Shown: one piece after another, positions 1-5,477 of the stretch
How the letters are laid out: each line of letters begins with the position of its first letter
How positions within the stretch are numbered: position 1 is the stretch's first letter
From: an uncultured Bacilli bacterium
GTDB taxonomy: Bacteria; Bacillota_I; Bacilli_A; RF39; UBA660
DNA: 5,477 bases
Assembly: GCA_948687865.1 (NCBI GenBank)
Contig: CAPQQE010000092.1
Location: forward strand, 1 to 5,477
Reading direction: 5' to 3'
Position numbers and translations under genes: made by a program
The notes under the pieces: generated by a model
What the model was told of the DNA's origin: nothing
The model's database searches: none
The model's input: the letters and a program-made list of their open reading frames with translations, nothing else

Positions 1-321
1 ATCTAATAATGCAACTGCCCCATCAAGTACACGAAGTGATCTTGATACTTCAACTGTAAAATCTACGTGTCCTGGTGTATCGATTATATTTAATCTATGA
101 TTTTTCCAGAATGCTGTTGTTGCTGCGGAAGTAATTGTTATACCACGTTCTTGTTCTTGGGCCATCCAGTCCATTTGTGATTCACCATCATGTGTTTCAC
201 CAATTTTATGAATTTTACCTGTATGGAATAATATACGCTCTGTAGTTGTTGTTTTACCAGCATCTATATGTGCCATTATTCCAAAGTTTCTTGTTTTTTC
301 TAATGAATATTCACGAGCCAT
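1..321 (-). CDS. fusA: Elongation factor G (EF-G), N-terminal 107 residues, cut by the window edge
   Basis: EF-G is the cytoplasmic GTPase that drives ribosome translocation and, with RRF, ribosome recycling. Only the first part of the G domain is present. It shows the P-loop AHIDAGKT (residues 17-24), switch I RGITI (59-63) and the G3 motif DTPGH (81-85), whose His85 matches the catalytic switch II histidine. The start [12 protein letters not shown] is the normal EF-G start. It is preceded by GGAAAGGAT, which begins in the TAG stop of rpsG; the two genes are 14 nt apart, so translation is probably coupled. It is the third gene of the str operon, and tuf would be expected next, outside the window. 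No frameshift is seen. The family is certain; the missing remainder lies to the left. Confidence 0.98.
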   Translation of the reverse strand, partial: MAREYSLEKTRNFGIMAHIDAGKTTTTERILFHTGKIHKIGETHDGESQMDWMAQEQERGITITSAATTAFWKNHRLNIIDTPGHVDFTVEVSRSLRVLDGAVALLD

Positions 322-335
322 ATTCTAATCCTTTC

Positions 336-803
336 CTACCATCTATAATGAGCAAATGCTTTATTAGCTTCTGCCATTCTATGTGTATCATCTTTTTTCT
401 TATATGCTGCTCCTGTCTCATTTGAAGCATCAATTATTTCACTAGCTAACTTCTCAGCCATTGATTTTCCACTTCTACTTCTAGAAGCATTTACAAGCCA
501 GCGTAGTGCTAAAGCTTGAGCTCTATCCGATCTAACCTCAACTGGAACTGAATAGTTTGCTCCCCCAACCCTTCTTGATTTAACTTCAAGAACTGGAGTA
601 ATATTTTCTAACGCTTTGTTAAATACATCAAGTGGATTTGAATTTGTTCTTTCTTGAACTATATCAAAAGCTTTATAAACTATAGTTTGAGCTTTTCCTC
701 TTTTACCATCAAGCATTATTTGATTTATAAGTTTTGTAATAACTTTTGAATTATAAATTGGATCAGCTAAAACATCTCTTTTTACTGCACGTCTTTTTCT
801 CAT
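336..803 (-). CDS. rpsG: 30S ribosomal protein S7
   Basis: S7 is a primary 16S rRNA-binding protein that nucleates assembly of the 30S head and contacts the mRNA exit channel and E site. The 155 residues match the usual bacterial length of about 156. Recognisable family blocks are [13 protein letters not shown] (9-21), LDGKRGKAQ near 31-39, the basic hairpin [19 protein letters not shown] (73-91), LRWLVNASR near 100-108, and the C-terminal [15 protein letters not shown]. The N-terminus is [10 protein letters not shown] rather than the MPR start of Bacillus subtilis. A near-perfect GAAAGGAG lies 7 nt before the ATG. The gap to rpsL is only 21 nt, filled by this ribosome binding site, so the roughly 100-nt rpsL-rpsG spacer that holds the S7 repressor site in E. 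coli is absent. Autoregulation, if any, must work elsewhere. The stop is TAG. Confidence 0.98.
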   Translation of the reverse strand: MRKRRAVKRDVLADPIYNSKVITKLINQIMLDGKRGKAQTIVYKAFDIVQERTNSNPLDVFNKALENITPVLEVKSRRVGGANYSVPVEVRSDRAQALALRWLVNASRSRSGKSMAEKLASEIIDASNETGAAYKKKDDTHRMAEANKAFAHYRW

Positions 804-824
804 TGTTATCTCCTTTCTTAATTA

Positions 825-1241
825 TTATTTACTTTTAGGTTTTTTAGCACCGTATTTTGAACGTCCTTGTTTTCTATCTTGAACTCCAGCAGTATCTAAA
901 GTTCCACGGATAATATGATAACGAACACCTATAAGGTCTTTAACACGTCCACCACGAACTAAAACAACACTATGTTCTTGTAAGTTGTGTCCTTCTCCTG
1001 GTATATATGCATCTATTTCCTTACCATTTGATAATCTTACACGAGCATATTTACGAAGAGCTGAGTTTGGTTTTTTTGGAGTTTTAGTTCCAACACGGGT
1101 ACAAACTCCTCTTTTTTGTGGAGATGAAGTTTCTGTTGTTCTCTTAGTTAAACTATTTAATCTAACTCCTAAAACTGGTGATTTACTCTTTTTAGTCTTC
1201 TTAGTACGGTTTTTTCGAACTAATTGATTAATTGTAGCCAT
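825..1241 (-). CDS. rpsL: 30S ribosomal protein S12
   Basis: S12 sits at the decoding centre and controls tRNA selection accuracy. The start is the ATG at 1241, giving [10 protein letters not shown]. The frame is open to 1268, but the upstream Met has no ribosome binding site, whereas AGAAAGGAG lies 7 nt before 1241. The product is 138 residues, the long Gram-positive form, with the insertion at about residues 25-37 that E. coli lacks. Core motifs are [12 protein letters not shown] (40-51), [11 protein letters not shown] (54-64) and [21 protein letters not shown] (82-102). Lys56 and Lys101 match E. coli Lys42 and Lys87, where streptomycin-resistance mutations fall, and both are wild type. Asp102 matches the residue methylthiolated by RimO. 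Oddly, residue 104 is Ile (codon ATA) where the family has Pro (E. coli Pro90). It is the first gene of the str operon. Confidence 0.98.
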   Translation of the reverse strand: MATINQLVRKNRTKKTKKSKSPVLGVRLNSLTKRTTETSSPQKRGVCTRVGTKTPKKPNSALRKYARVRLSNGKEIDAYIPGEGHNLQEHSVVLVRGGRVKDLIGVRYHIIRGTLDTAGVQDRKQGRSKYGAKKPKSK

Positions 1242-1291
1242 TTTACTACTCCTTTCTTTTACACACAACCTGGTGTATCAATTTTTCTATA

Positions 1292-1326
1292 AATTAAAGT
1301 TTTGTAAATAATACAAAACTTCAATT
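1292..1326 (-). promoter_or_regulatory. Stem-loop in the rpsL 5' leader
   Basis: On the minus strand AAGTTTTGTA and TACAAAACTT form a perfect 10-bp stem (1321-1312 with 1306-1297) around a 5-nt TTATT loop. A G-U pair and four A-U pairs extend it to about 15 bp. No U-tract follows, so it is not a classic terminator. It begins within about 10 nt of the predicted transcription start and leaves about 40 nt before the rpsL ribosome binding site. A 5' stem of this kind could protect the str mRNA from decay or be a protein-binding leader; neither role can be told from sequence alone. I do not recognise it as a named ribosomal-protein leader. Confidence 0.6.
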
Positions 1327-1339
1327 AATCAGCACTAAT

Positions 1340-1369
1340 AATATAACACTTTTTACTTATAAAAGTCAA
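1340..1369 (-). promoter_or_regulatory. Sigma-70/SigA-type promoter of the str operon
   Basis: The -35 element TTGACT (1369-1364) matches five of six consensus bases. It is followed after 18 nt by TATATT (1345-1340), preceded by TG at the extended -10 spacing (TG-T-TATATT). Reading the -10 as TTATAT gives a 17-nt spacer instead. Transcription should start near 1333. The placement directly upstream of rpsL and the A/T-rich DNA before it suit a strong ribosomal-protein promoter. Confidence 0.85.
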
Positions 1370-1402
1370 TACATTTGTGCTATTTCCTTTAATTATATTA
1401 TT

Positions 1403-1442
1403 AAAAATCTCATTTATTAATATTTATTTATAATATAAGATT
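1403..1442 (-). terminator. Weak candidate terminator after orf121
   Basis: On the minus strand AATCTTAT (1442-1435) can pair with ATGAGATT (1413-1406), including one G-U pair. The second arm runs into five T residues (1407-1403). The stem is A-U rich and the loop is about 21 nt, so termination efficiency is doubtful. It is the best candidate I see for an end to the tilS-ftsH-orf121 transcript before the str promoter. Read-through into rpsL is possible. Confidence 0.25.
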
Positions 1443-1454
1443 ATTTTACAATTA

Positions 1455-1536
1455 CGAATAATAAAACAACATATGCATGGTTAAATTTAAACCTTCATAA
1501 CATTAACTATATTCTTATTATTGAGTTATTATTCGT
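1455..1536. repeat. Interrupted 11-bp inverted repeat spanning the orf121 stop codon
   Basis: ACGAATAATAA at 1455-1465 is the exact reverse complement of TTATTATTCGT at 1526-1536, with 60 nt between. The right arm contains the TAATAA double stop of orf121. The loop also holds a short GGTT/AACC stem. It could fold as a 3' mRNA structure, but one chance 11-bp match in DNA this AT-rich is plausible. Confidence 0.4.
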
Positions 1537-1894
1537 CGTTACTCTCACTATTAATATATTTGTTCATCTTAGTGATTGTATGATCCCTCTCCTCTAAAAC
1601 TACTGCGTTTAAATTTTCACCTAAAATAGATATTTCTTCTCCTATATTAATGTAATCAGTACCATTTAGCTTTTCTATTTTTTCTTTAATTTCTTCAATG
1701 TTTGTTGTAAAAATATTACAATCTAGAGTTTTATTTATATAATTAATTATATTATAAACATCTATATTATACTTTTCCTTTGCTAAAGATATATATCTTT
1801 CAGCTTTTTTTATATAAATAATATAAGATTTTATTATATCATCATCAATTTCAAAAATGGCATCTTCTTTTGGATTTATTTTTTCCTTATTAAT
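1529..1894 (-). CDS. Uncharacterised 121-residue acidic helical protein with a probable AUU start
   Basis: The frame runs 121 codons without a stop and ends in TAATAA, which is very unlikely by chance in DNA so rich in TAA. No ATG, GTG or TTG occurs in it before codon 110. ATT at 1894 lies exactly 8 nt after AGGAGG, making AUU the likely start. The product begins MNKEKINPKEDAIFEIDDD. It has no signal peptide, membrane segment or known motif that I can see. It looks mainly helical, with probable helices at about 19-42, 44-56, 65-77 and 84-114, and it has one Cys (59). It is acidic, with 25 Asp/Glu against 16 Lys/Arg. It follows ftsH by 49 nt with no terminator visible between, so it is probably co-transcribed with tilS-ftsH. 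I do not recognise the family. A partner or regulator of FtsH is possible from position only. A recent ATG-to-ATT start loss is the main alternative. Confidence 0.8.
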   Translation of the reverse strand: MNKEKINPKEDAIFEIDDDIIKSYIIYIKKAERYISLAKEKYNIDVYNIINYINKTLDCNIFTTNIEEIKEKIEKLNGTDYINIGEEISILGENLNAVVLEERDHTITKMNKYINSESNDE

Positions 1895-1910
1895 TTTAAA
1901 CTCCTCCTTT
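1892..1910 (-). promoter_or_regulatory. Ribosome binding site that defines the AUU start of orf121
   Basis: The minus strand reads AAAGGAGGAG, then TTTAAA, then ATT. AGGAGG occupies 1908-1903 and the spacer to ATT is 8 nt, the ideal distance. The frame has a TAA three codons before the spacer (within 1912-1910), so no start further upstream is available. The only nearby ATG downstream is in another frame and meets a stop after nine codons. The site is as good as those of rpsL and rpsG, which argues that this position is really used. Confidence 0.75.
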
Positions 1911-1943
1911 TAAAATATTTGCAGTTATACGATAAAAGAAGAA

Positions 1944-3929
1944 TTATTTTTCTTCCTTTTGTTTTTTAATTTCTTTTTCTAATTCTTCTTTATTTAAACT
2001 ACTATAACCTTTTATACCTAAATCTTTTGCTTCTTCTTTTAAATCTTTTAATGTTTTAGTTTCTTCCTTATTATCTTCTATGTCTTCATCAGGCATCTTA
2101 CCATGTTCAACTAAGTAATCAATTTGTTCTTTTGTTATTGTTTCATATTTAAGTAGTGTAGTAGCTATTAATTCTAATAAATCTGTATTTTCAGAAATAA
2201 TTTTCTTAGTTATTTCATATTGCTCAGATATAATTTTTCTTACTTCTTCATCTATTTCAAGTGCTACTGCATCTGAGAAATTTCTACTTTTATTATAATC
2301 TCTTCCTAAAAATACACTAGATTCTTGATGTTCTAACTGAACTGGTCCAAGTGAACTCATCCCATACTCTGTAACCATTGATCTTGCTATTTTTGTTGCT
2401 TGTTCAAAATCGTTATGAGCTCCTGTTGTTATTTCATTAAATATTAATTCTTCAGCAACTCTACCTCCCATATATCCACTAATTTTATCAAGTAATTCAT
2501 TTTTAGTAGACATATATGTTTCTTCTTTTGGGAGCATTAAATTATATCCTCCAGCCATACCACGTGGAATTATTGTTATTTTTTGAACATCATTTGCACC
2601 ATCAAGTTTAATTCCAATAACTGCATGTCCTGCCTCATGATAAGCAACTACCTTTTTCTCATGTTCTGTATATTTATGAGATTTTTTAGCTGGACCAATA
2701 AGAACTCTATCTTGTGCTTCGTCTATTTCTGACATTGTTATTTCATCTTTATTTCTTCTTACTGCAAGAAGTGCCGCTTCATTAAGCAAATTTTCTAAGT
2801 CAGCTCCACTAAATGTTATTGTTCTTTTTGCAATATTTGCTAAATTAACATCTTTAGCAAGTATTTTATCTCTAGCATGAACCTCTAATATTTCTTCTCT
2901 TCCTTTAGCATCTGGAAGTGATACTGTAATTTGTCTATCAAATCTACCTGGTCTTAAAAGTGCTGGATCAAGTACATCTGGTCTATTAGTAGCAGCTATT
3001 ATTATAATGCCTTCATTTCTTCCAAAACCATCCATTTCAGTTAATAACTGATTTAATGTTTGTTCTCTTTCATCATGTCCTCCACCTAATCCAGTTCCTC
3101 TTTGTCTACCAACAGCATCTATTTCATCTATAAATATTAAACATGGCGCAGTTTGTTTAGCTTGTCTAAACATATCACGAACTCTTGATGCACCTATACC
3201 AACAAATAATTCAACAAAGTCTGAACCACTTATGAAATAAAATGGTGCATCTGCTTCTCCTGCTACTGCTTTAGCAAGTAATGTCTTACCTGTTCCTGGA
3301 GGCCCTACTAAAAGTACCCCTTTTGGAATTCTAGCACCCATTTTAGTAAATTTCTTTGGTTCCTTTAGAAACTGAATTAATTCTTCTAATTCTTCTTTTT
3401 CCTCAGTTAACCCTGCAACATCTTTAAATGTTACCTTATCTTTATCTTCTTGAAGTCTAGCTCTGCTTTTTCCAAAATCCATTGATTTACTATTACTATT
3501 ACTGATACTACTTAATTGTTTGATAACAAAAAATGAACCAAAACCTATTAATAATAAATAAGGAAGCCAATTTAAAAATTTCACAATTAAACTAGATGCT
3601 GGATCTGCAGATACCTTCATCTTAAAGTTATTTTTTTCCTTCATCGAATCTATATAATTAAGTGTTTCATCACTTAATGGGGCAACTACATAAAAGGATT
3701 CATTTTTATCATATTTTTTTAGTCTACCCTCAATATTATATGTCGACCCTTCAGCATTTGGTGAAATCGTTATTTCCTCTACCTTGTTATTTCCTAATTC
3801 TTTTTGAAATTCCGAATAACTTAATTTGTTTACAGTGCCAGTTCCACCTGTTATAAGATATATAACTATTATTATAAAAATTAATGCAATATAAGGACTT
3901 ATATTTCTTTTTACATTTTTATTCATCAT
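1944..3929 (-). CDS. ftsH: ATP-dependent zinc metalloprotease FtsH
   Basis: FtsH is a membrane-anchored hexameric AAA+ protease that unfolds and degrades misfolded membrane and short-lived cytoplasmic proteins. Domains (661 residues from the first Met): membrane segment at about 11-29, extracytoplasmic domain about 30-113, second membrane segment about 117-137, AAA+ domain, then M41 peptidase. Visible motifs are Walker A GPPGTGKT (209-216), pore loop FVG (242-244), Walker B LIFIDEID (264-271), arginine fingers Arg326 and Arg329, zinc site HEAGH (431-435) and the third zinc ligand Asp507. All catalytic residues are intact. After the normal end near 613 comes an acidic linker and a Rho_N/SAP-like motif at about 627-655, which is unusual. 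Two ATGs are in tandem. The AGGAGG is 3 nt from the first and 6 nt from the second (3926), so the second is the better start; the coordinates keep the first. The gene overlaps tilS by 11 nt. Confidence 0.97.
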   Translation of the reverse strand: MMNKNVKRNISPYIALIFIIIVIYLITGGTGTVNKLSYSEFQKELGNNKVEEITISPNAEGSTYNIEGRLKKYDKNESFYVVAPLSDETLNYIDSMKEKNNFKMKVSADPASSLIVKFLNWLPYLLLIGFGSFFVIKQLSSISNSNSKSMDFGKSRARLQEDKDKVTFKDVAGLTEEKEELEELIQFLKEPKKFTKMGARIPKGVLLVGPPGTGKTLLAKAVAGEADAPFYFISGSDFVELFVGIGASRVRDMFRQAKQTAPCLIFIDEIDAVGRQRGTGLGGGHDEREQTLNQLLTEMDGFGRNEGIIIIAATNRPDVLDPALLRPGRFDRQITVSLPDAKGREEILEVHARDKILAKDVNLANIAKRTITFSGADLENLLNEAALLAVRRNKDEITMSEIDEAQDRVLIGPAKKSHKYTEHEKKVVAYHEAGHAVIGIKLDGANDVQKITIIPRGMAGGYNLMLPKEETYMSTKNELLDKISGYMGGRVAEELIFNEITTGAHNDFEQATKIARSMVTEYGMSSLGPVQLEHQESSVFLGRDYNKSRNFSDAVALEIDEEVRKIISEQYEITKKIISENTDLLELIATTLLKYETITKEQIDYLVEHGKMPDEDIEDNKEETKTLKDLKEEAKDLGIKGYSSLNKEELEKEIKKQKEEK

Positions 3930-5250
3930 TTTCCTCCTTCACATACCATAATATTATATCATACTTTCCATCTTTTAATCTATCATATTTAGATTTTTTT
4001 ATTCCAGGAACCCATAAAATATTATCATTACTATCAACAACTATAGGATATTTATCTCTAATGTCTATATCCATCTTTTCATCTATAAATAAATTTTTAA
4101 TTTTTTTCTTACCATTTAATCCTAATACTTCAATAAAATCTCCATTTTTTCTTGATCTAACATATATTGGTAATTTTATATCATTGCTATTTAAATGACA
4201 TACATAATTATTTGTTAATTTTGTTTCATCCACTTTTTTTATTACTCCTAAATATGTTCTAGTTTCATTTTCTAAAAGCATTTTATAATCATTAACAATA
4301 TTATTTTTCTTTATTTCTAGTGTATTGTATTTCTTATAGGCAACTATATCATCTTTTAAATTTATACTAATATTAGGTTTACCCGACTTAATAATATTTA
4401 TAATATCATTTATATTTTTATCACTTATTTCACTTATTGTATTTTTATATATCTTATATAATAATTTATATATTATTTTACCTAATATATAGTCTTCTTC
4501 TTTTTTTATACTTTCTAAGTATAATATAGAATTCTTATAATTTTCATTTAATAATTTATCAACATATTTATTAATAAAATTTGATGATGATTCTAATTCT
4601 TCACTAAATTTTAGAAATTTTCTATGAACTTTTTTATTTTCATCTTTTAATCTAGGTAATATGTATTTTCTATATCTATTTCTTGTATATTTATCACTTT
4701 GATTAGTTATATCTTCTCTATACTCTATATTATTTTTATGTGCATAATTATATATATCATCCTTTGTATAATAAATTAAAGGTCTTAATATATAATAATT
4801 ATCCCTATTACTTATCTTTTCAAAACCAGCATATCCTAAAATTGATGATCCTCTTACTATTCTCATTAAAATTGTCTCAATTAAATCATCACCATGATGT
4901 GCAGTCATTAAATATTTTGAATTATACTTTTTTACAATTTTATCGAAAAATTCATATCTTTTATTTCTAAATTCAGATTCCAAATTACCAGTAATATTTT
5001 TATTAAGTAAAATTCCCTCAAATATTATATCATTTTTATTGCAATATTCTTTTACAAATTCAAATTCTTCATAACTTTCTTCTCTAAGATTATGATTTAT
5101 ATGAGCACAAACTATATTTATATTTATTTTTTTCTTCACTAAAGTCAATAAATAAAGAAGTGTCATAGAATCCACTCCACCTGAAGTAGCACATATTACA
5201 TATTCATCTTTGTTTACATACTTATATATAAATTCTAAAGACTCATTCAT
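3919..5250 (-). CDS. tilS: tRNA(Ile)-lysidine synthetase
   Basis: TilS uses ATP and lysine to convert C34 of the CAU-anticodon tRNA-Ile to lysidine, switching its charging from Met to Ile and its decoding from AUG to AUA. The start chosen is the ATG at 5250 ([10 protein letters not shown], 443 residues). An in-frame GTG at 5259 is part of the ribosome binding site AGGGTGAT, so I reject it. The N-terminal adenylation domain shows the PP-loop SGGVDS (23-28), AHINHNLR (49-56), [10 protein letters not shown] (117-126) and [11 protein letters not shown] (191-201). The C-terminal TilS domain is recognisable from [11 protein letters not shown] (364-374) through [12 protein letters not shown] (382-393) to the WVPGIKKS block (413-420). 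The length is typical of the full-length form. The gene uses ATA and AAT heavily, so the cell clearly needs this enzyme. It leads an apparent tilS-ftsH-orf121 operon, without the hprT found between tilS and ftsH in Bacillus. Confidence 0.96.
   Translation of the reverse strand: MNESLEFIYKYVNKDEYVICATSGGVDSMTLLYLLTLVKKKININIVCAHINHNLREESYEEFEFVKEYCNKNDIIFEGILLNKNITGNLESEFRNKRYEFFDKIVKKYNSKYLMTAHHGDDLIETILMRIVRGSSILGYAGFEKISNRDNYYILRPLIYYTKDDIYNYAHKNNIEYREDITNQSDKYTRNRYRKYILPRLKDENKKVHRKFLKFSEELESSSNFINKYVDKLLNENYKNSILYLESIKKEEDYILGKIIYKLLYKIYKNTISEISDKNINDIINIIKSGKPNISINLKDDIVAYKKYNTLEIKKNNIVNDYKMLLENETRTYLGVIKKVDETKLTNNYVCHLNSNDIKLPIYVRSRKNGDFIEVLGLNGKKKIKNLFIDEKMDIDIRDKYPIVVDSNDNILWVPGIKKSKYDRLKDGKYDIILWYVKEENDE
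3930..3940 (-). promoter_or_regulatory. ftsH ribosome binding site inside the end of tilS
   Basis: GAAGGAGG (3940-3933) followed by AAA precedes the tandem ATGATG. These same bases encode the last Lys-Glu-Glu of TilS before Asn-Asp-Glu-stop. Ribosomes finishing tilS therefore end on the ftsH start, a layout typical of translational coupling. Confidence 0.85.
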
Positions 5251-5254
5251 ATAA

Positions 5255-5262
5255 ATCACCCT
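5255..5262 (-). promoter_or_regulatory. tilS ribosome binding site, AGGGTGAT
   Basis: AGGGTGAT matches the GGTGAT part of the extended anti-SD complement AGGAGGTGATC and ends 4 nt before the ATG at 5250. It includes the GTG at 5259, which is therefore not the start. With transcription predicted to begin near 5263, the site lies at the extreme 5' end of the mRNA. Confidence 0.7.
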
Positions 5263-5269
5263 GAGATAT

Positions 5270-5278
5270 ATTATAACA
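5270..5278 (-). promoter_or_regulatory. Extended -10 promoter of the tilS-ftsH-orf121 unit
   Basis: The minus strand reads TG-T-TATAAT, a perfect consensus -10 (5275-5270) with the TG extension. The -35 region falls in the T-tract of the upstream terminator and shows no TTGACA match, which an extended -10 promoter tolerates. Expected transcription start is near 5263, giving a leader of about 13 nt. Confidence 0.75.
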
Positions 5279-5289
5279 TCTTTTTCCCA

Positions 5290-5323
5290 AATAAAAAAGA
5301 AAAACTAGGTAACAATACCTAGT
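5290..5323 (-). terminator. Rho-independent terminator of the upstream membrane-protein gene
   Basis: On the minus strand ACTAGGTA (5323-5316), loop TTGT and TACCTAGT (5311-5304) form a perfect 8-bp stem. It is followed by TTTTCTTTTTT. The TAG stop of the upstream gene (5321-5319) is within the first arm. This separates that gene from tilS, which has its own promoter immediately after. Confidence 0.9.
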
Positions 5324-5477
5324 CTATATATGGTAAGGAAAAAGAAGAAAGCATTATAAATATAACTATATAAAATATAATTAACAATATTATACTTACT
5401 AAAGCACATATACCCGATACTTTAGCATCTTTAGGTCTATCTTTCTTCCAACTTATAAATAGTATTAAACCTACAAT
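5319..5477 (-). CDS. C-terminal 52 residues of a small membrane protein, cut by the window edge
   Basis: The frame is open from the window edge to TAG at 5321-5319. The visible part has the end of one hydrophobic segment (residues 1-9, IVGLILFIS), a charged loop (WKKDRPKDAKVSG) and a strong transmembrane segment (about 23-43), ending SSFSLPYID. The pattern of a hydrophobic helix, W-K-x-x-x-P-x-x-A-K loop and final helix resembles the tails of short Gram-positive membrane proteins that often carry an N-terminal zinc ribbon. That is my inference, and any such domain would be outside the window. It ends in its own terminator and so is not part of the tilS operon. Its presence means the divIC/S1-protein genes common before tilS in Bacillus are not directly adjacent here. 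Confidence 0.75.
   Translation of the reverse strand: MVGLILFISWKKDRPKDAKVSGICALVSIILLIIFYIVIFIMLSSFSLPYID

Larger units (their letters stand above)
1242..1528 (-). other. Intergenic region: str operon promoter and leader
   Basis: No open frame of useful length with a ribosome binding site is found on either strand. Read on the minus strand, the stretch holds AT-rich DNA with short A/T tracts (about 1528-1370, possibly UP-element-like near the promoter). Then come a promoter (1369-1340), an expected start of transcription near 1333 and a leader of about 92 nt with a hairpin. It ends in the rpsL ribosome binding site. A weak terminator candidate and an interrupted inverted repeat are listed separately. 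Confidence 0.75.

Noticed and set aside
985..1227. Plus-strand open frame of 80 codons opposite rpsL
   Set aside because: It lies wholly antisense to the highly conserved S12 gene, has no ribosome binding site, and its translation looks like a mirror of S12 codons.
1242..1268. N-terminal extension of S12 from the Met at 1268
   Set aside because: No ribosome binding site precedes it. The extension contains the real rpsL binding site, and [10 protein letters not shown] is the normal S12 start.
1269..1279. 11-nt identity between the rpsL leader (1269-1279) and the G3-motif coding region of fusA (71-81), possible regulatory mimicry
   Set aside because: A single 11-nt match is expected by chance in a window of this size, and no matching structure surrounds it.
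1292..1326. Leader hairpin as a transcription terminator or attenuator
   Set aside because: Neither strand has a T-tract after the stem, so it does not fit an intrinsic terminator.
3662..4198. Two plus-strand open frames (64 and 104 codons) opposite the 5' end of ftsH and the 3' end of tilS
   Set aside because: Both are antisense to conserved coding sequence, lack ribosome binding sites, and have the Phe/Leu/Ser/Tyr-rich composition expected when A-rich codons are read backwards.
4740..4970. Plus-strand 76-codon open frame opposite tilS
   Set aside because: It covers the conserved [10 protein letters not shown] region of TilS on the other strand and shows no start signal.
5251..5259. GTG at 5259 as the tilS start
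   Set aside because: The GTG is part of the AGGGTGAT ribosome binding site of the ATG at 5250, lies about 4 nt from the predicted transcription start, and has no binding site of its own.

Overview
This is a very AT-rich stretch of bacterial chromosome with all recognisable genes on the minus strand, so transcription runs from position 5477 towards 1. Organism: the S12 protein is the 138-residue long form typical of Gram-positive bacteria. The neighbourhood (tilS next to ftsH, and the str operon rpsL-rpsG-fusA) and the strong AGGAGG ribosome binding sites point to a low-GC Bacillota or Mycoplasmatota-like lineage. Every Trp codon I checked is TGG and no gene reads through TGA, so the standard bacterial code fits and a code-4 mycoplasma is unlikely. 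The assignment rests on pattern recognition, not on a search.

Layout in transcription order. (1) 5477-5319: the 3' end of a small membrane-protein gene, whose stop codon lies inside a strong intrinsic terminator. (2) An extended -10 promoter (TG-T-TATAAT) drives tilS with a leader of only about 13 nt. (3) tilS (tRNA-Ile lysidine synthetase) overlaps ftsH (membrane AAA+ zinc protease) by 11 nt. The ftsH ribosome binding site lies inside the last codons of tilS. The hprT gene that often sits between them in Bacilli is absent. (4) After 49 nt comes a 121-codon gene of unknown function (1894-1529). It has no ATG, GTG or TTG in its first 109 codons, but an ATT codon sits 8 nt after a perfect AGGAGG. 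It is therefore easily missed by gene callers. (5) A 287-nt intergenic region (1528-1242) carries a clear sigma-70-type promoter and a hairpin-bearing leader. (6) The str operon follows: rpsL (S12), rpsG (S7) and the first 107 codons of fusA (EF-G), which runs off the left edge.

Functionally the window joins two translation and quality-control modules: decoding of AUA codons plus membrane proteolysis (tilS-ftsH-orf121), and the small-subunit/EF-G operon. TilS matters here because AUA is a very common Ile codon in these genes. The points most worth a second look are the hidden AUU-start gene, a Rho_N/SAP-like helical motif at the C-terminus of FtsH, and an Ile at the position of S12 equivalent to E. 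coli Pro90. I see no mobile element, CRISPR array or RNA gene.
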